NCBI GenBank assembly: GCA_025765595.1
Contig: JAIVFH010000312.1
Location: 1-29,506 of the forward strand
Direction of reading: 5' to 3'
Length of the DNA: 29,506 nucleotides
DNA from: Obelidium mucronatum
Taxonomy: Eukaryota > Chytridiomycota > Chytridiomycetes > Chytridiales > Chytriomycetaceae
A model generated the notes under the pieces. That model saw only the letters and a program-made list of their open reading frames with translations, did not search any database and was not told the origin of the DNA. Positions within the stretch are counted from its first letter, which is position 1, and each line of letters begins with the position of its first letter. Position numbers and translations under genes: made by a program. Positions 27,113 through 29,506 of the stretch are shown here, one piece after another.

Positions 27113-29506
27113 CTACAGTATCTGCACAGTGCGCCCAGTCCGCTTTCCTGCCTTGTTGGCCAAGAACGAAATGATGCGGGCGCTCGTCACGGGTTTCAGG
27201 TTGTAGCAGTTGAGCTTGAGCATCTCTTTGGCATCCCCCACACTCCTTTTACCCTTGCTCTCAGCTTCATCCTCTTCCGGAACTTGTACTTCGCCTTCCA
27301 CAACACAGCTATCCAGCACTAGTGTTGCTAATGTGTCACCAAATCCAATTCGCTTGCCCTTGTTATCAACCATGCCAAAAAACAGTTTCTGCACAGAATC
27401 AGCCTCAATATGAGTTTTCGTGATGTCCAGGAATTTCAGCTTCTTCATCAGTGGCACGCAATCATCAGTCACTCTCCAAACAACTGGTTTTGTCTTTGTG
27501 CTGGAAACAGGGTTTCTGAACGAAAACTCTAGAAGCTCTGGAAAGGATTGAATGGGATCTGATTTTCCTGTCAGAAGCCACAAAATGTCTGAGAGGGATA
27601 CTGCATTGAAGCTACTGTCGTCATCTTGTCCAATTTGACAGAGTGAAATGTTGATGCTTCGGAGCGATTTGCAGCTCATGGGAACATCGTCTTGGTATTG
27701 AGACAGTTCCAAACCAGACAGATTCAGAGTTGTAAGATTGCAGAATTTGTCTTCACATGTTATTAGACAATTATTGGCTCAAAGAAGAACAAGAAAATCA
27801 CCTTGATCTGCAATCAGGTGGAACATTGGTTCAGAAAACTGGAGCGTCGGTCGGTTATTCAGCAGTGGTCCTTGAAGCTCCAAGGAAATCAGTTTGTCTG
27901 CAAGAGTCTCATTGTTTTTTCGGTTTCGCTGTGATTTGGTTCATTTTAACGAGAAACATTGGCTCAACACATGATGTGAACACCCACCTTTTGTACAAAT
28001 CGTGGGCAATACATTTCGATCTTGGTGTGTTTTTCAACAGGTGTCAAGATGATTCGTAAATGCTCCAACAACCCAGCCTCAATCACTAGTGCGCATGTAT
28101 GTGTGTGTGTGTGTGTGTGTGAGAAAACACATCTTGAAGATTAAATGTTGAATTCATATTCCTTTACCTTCATTCCAAAAATCGGCTTCGTATTTATCAG
28201 AAAACAGAATCTGCGGGATACTCAATGTATCTTCAGGGCAAGGTGCTGTTTGAAATAACCGGTCAACAAAACAAAGTGGGCAAAAAAAGTCGCCGCATAC
28301 TTCTAAGTAAGCCCCATTGAATAGTTTTTTCTACCACAGTTGCCAACAACGGATTATCGACGGCAAAGACAACGTCTGGTCCCCGCTTCAAGTCAAAATT
28401 GTTGAGGTATTCACTGGCAACACCTGCAAACCGACCAATCACATCTATAATCTTGAGACGAAGCATTTCTTGCGTGATTTCGACTTCAGTGGATGTTTCA
28501 TTGACAACAACACTTTAAAAAAAACCCCTTTTTGGTGAGCACCTTTTTTTTTTTTTTAGATTTAGGTGCAAGGAGCGACTGTACCTGGACTCCTGATCAC
28601 GCTGAGTATTAGTTTTGTTGACTTGCGACGTGGTACCATCCGTTGACGCCGAACCACTCGTGTTTCGTGTTGTATCCTCCTTTGAATCTTTCTGCAACTC
28701 AGTCTGATCCTTGGACAACTGGTTTTGCAGTTGCTTGCGCGATGTAATCACATCATTCAACCTCTTGCGGTACTCTTCAGACATGGATGTCTCCCGCAGC
28801 TTCTCGGTATCCTTGCTGATCATGTTGCGGAGCAACTCTTCCTTTTCTCGGACAGCGTTCTCTATAGTTTCGACTTCGCGAAGCTTTTGACGTTGTTGTT
28901 CTTGTGCGCTTTCTGTAGTCAGGATATCTTGTGTCTTCTTCTCCTCTGGGTGGTTTCAAAAAAAAAAAAAAAAAAAAATGGAACAGTTAAGAGAGATAAT
29001 TCCAAAAAAAAAAACAACCAGCTAGAATTTACTTTCAGTCCGGACTCCTGTTGTCGTAACATGCGATTGAAAGTTCCTCTCACTCTCCCCCGCCGTCCGC
29101 GTCGACAAATGTTCAGAACTCGCAAACTGCGACTGCATCGACTTCTGCTCAGTCAACGAGCTCTCCTTCTCACTCTGCGTAATCGTATCCGAAGTCTCCT
29201 GCTTCTCTTCAACCCGGTTCCCCTTTTCTTCCAACGTGCCCAGTTCTTGAATCTTTACATCCGTGCGCTCCGTGACGCGGTCTTTGGCTTGTAATGTCGA
29301 GTCTTTAGTCGTTTGGGAATCCGTGATGGATTTGGTGTCGCGGATCGTGTCGGTTTGGGAATGCCGTGTGTCTTCAAATGTTTCGTTTCTTGAGGACGTG
29401 CTGATTGTGTTGGATTTGTTTTCGTATTCTTCGGTTCGCATCGTCAGGTCGTGGACTTGGAGAAGAGGTTCTCGTTTAAGGTTCCTGATTCATTTCGTTG
29501 TCGGTT
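27113..29506 (-). CDS. Second AAA-LRR family gene, 3' part only (runs off right edge)
   Basis: Exons visible: 29506(+)-29033, 28945-28585, 28512-28301, 28245-28168, 28085-27988, 27928-27802, 27750-27113. They match the last seven exons of the neighbouring gene in phase and nearly in length (361/361, 212/213, 78/78, 98/98, 127/130). The protein has the Ser/Thr-rich region (SETSDTITQSEKESS-like), the coiled coil ending KRLNDVITSRKQLQNQL, the conserved block MLRLKIIDVIGRFAGVASEY, and LRR-like segments (LTTLNLSGLEL, LKFLDITKTHIEADS, LATLVLDSCVVEGE) ending GKRTGRTVQIL. The LRR exon is roughly half identical to its neighbour; the coiled coil is much more alike. A frame break near 29455 may be a one-base deletion. 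The ATPase exons should lie to the right of the window. Confidence 0.82.
28097..28122. repeat. (GT)n microsatellite in an intron of the second family gene
   Basis: About twelve GT units lie within the 82-nt intron 28086-28167, near the acceptor. On the coding strand it reads as (CA)n. Confidence 0.85.

Overview
The window is nuclear DNA of a eukaryote, probably a unicellular one or an early-diverging fungus. Genes carry many short GT-AG introns (35-87 nt), often with long T runs before the acceptor. The mobile DNA is eukaryotic: Ngaro/DIRS-like tyrosine-recombinase retrotransposons, Ty3/gypsy-like and copia-like LTR elements and a hAT transposon. I cannot name the species.

Positions 1-18.6 kb are a nested graveyard of transposons. 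A copia-like element (5' LTR 905-1071, gag running off the left edge on the minus strand) abuts a decayed Ty3/gypsy element on the plus strand (1072-10047). The gypsy gag is interrupted by a complete Ngaro-like element (Ngaro-1, 1468-7362, minus strand). The gypsy RT is interrupted by about 950 bp that contain spliceable exons of an unknown gene (8247-9200). The gypsy integrase zinc finger is cut off by a hAT transposon. The hAT transposase gene (minus strand, 18594 to about 10308) is itself split by a second Ngaro-like element (Ngaro-2, 11880-17386). Both Ngaro elements keep the split direct repeats A1 - ORFs - B1 A2 B2 and encode Gag-like, RT/RNase H and tyrosine recombinase products.

Positions 19-29.5 kb hold the most interesting part: a head-to-tail minus-strand array of one gene family. 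I could assemble a 17-exon gene (27056 to 20545, about 1,807 codons). It has a GC-rich first exon of unknown fold, an NSF/p97-type AAA+ ATPase domain, a long Ser/Thr/Glu/Lys-rich region, a charged coiled coil, a conserved domain and a C-terminal leucine-rich-repeat-like region ending in a conserved GKRTGR-SVQIL tail. The 3' half of a paralogue with the same exon lengths and phases lies at 27113-29506 and continues off the right edge. A third, broken copy is left as a GC-rich first-exon-like ORF (20034-20495) and an LRR-exon fragment (19065-19379). Successive members are only 50-57 bp apart, stop to start.

The layout of a variable N-terminus, an ATPase, a long linker and C-terminal LRRs in a tandem, recombining family resembles NLR immune receptors in plan, but with an AAA+ motor in place of a NACHT or NB-ARC domain. 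The function is inference only. One extra base in exon 13 of the complete copy shifts its frame, so it may be a pseudogene or carry a sequence error.
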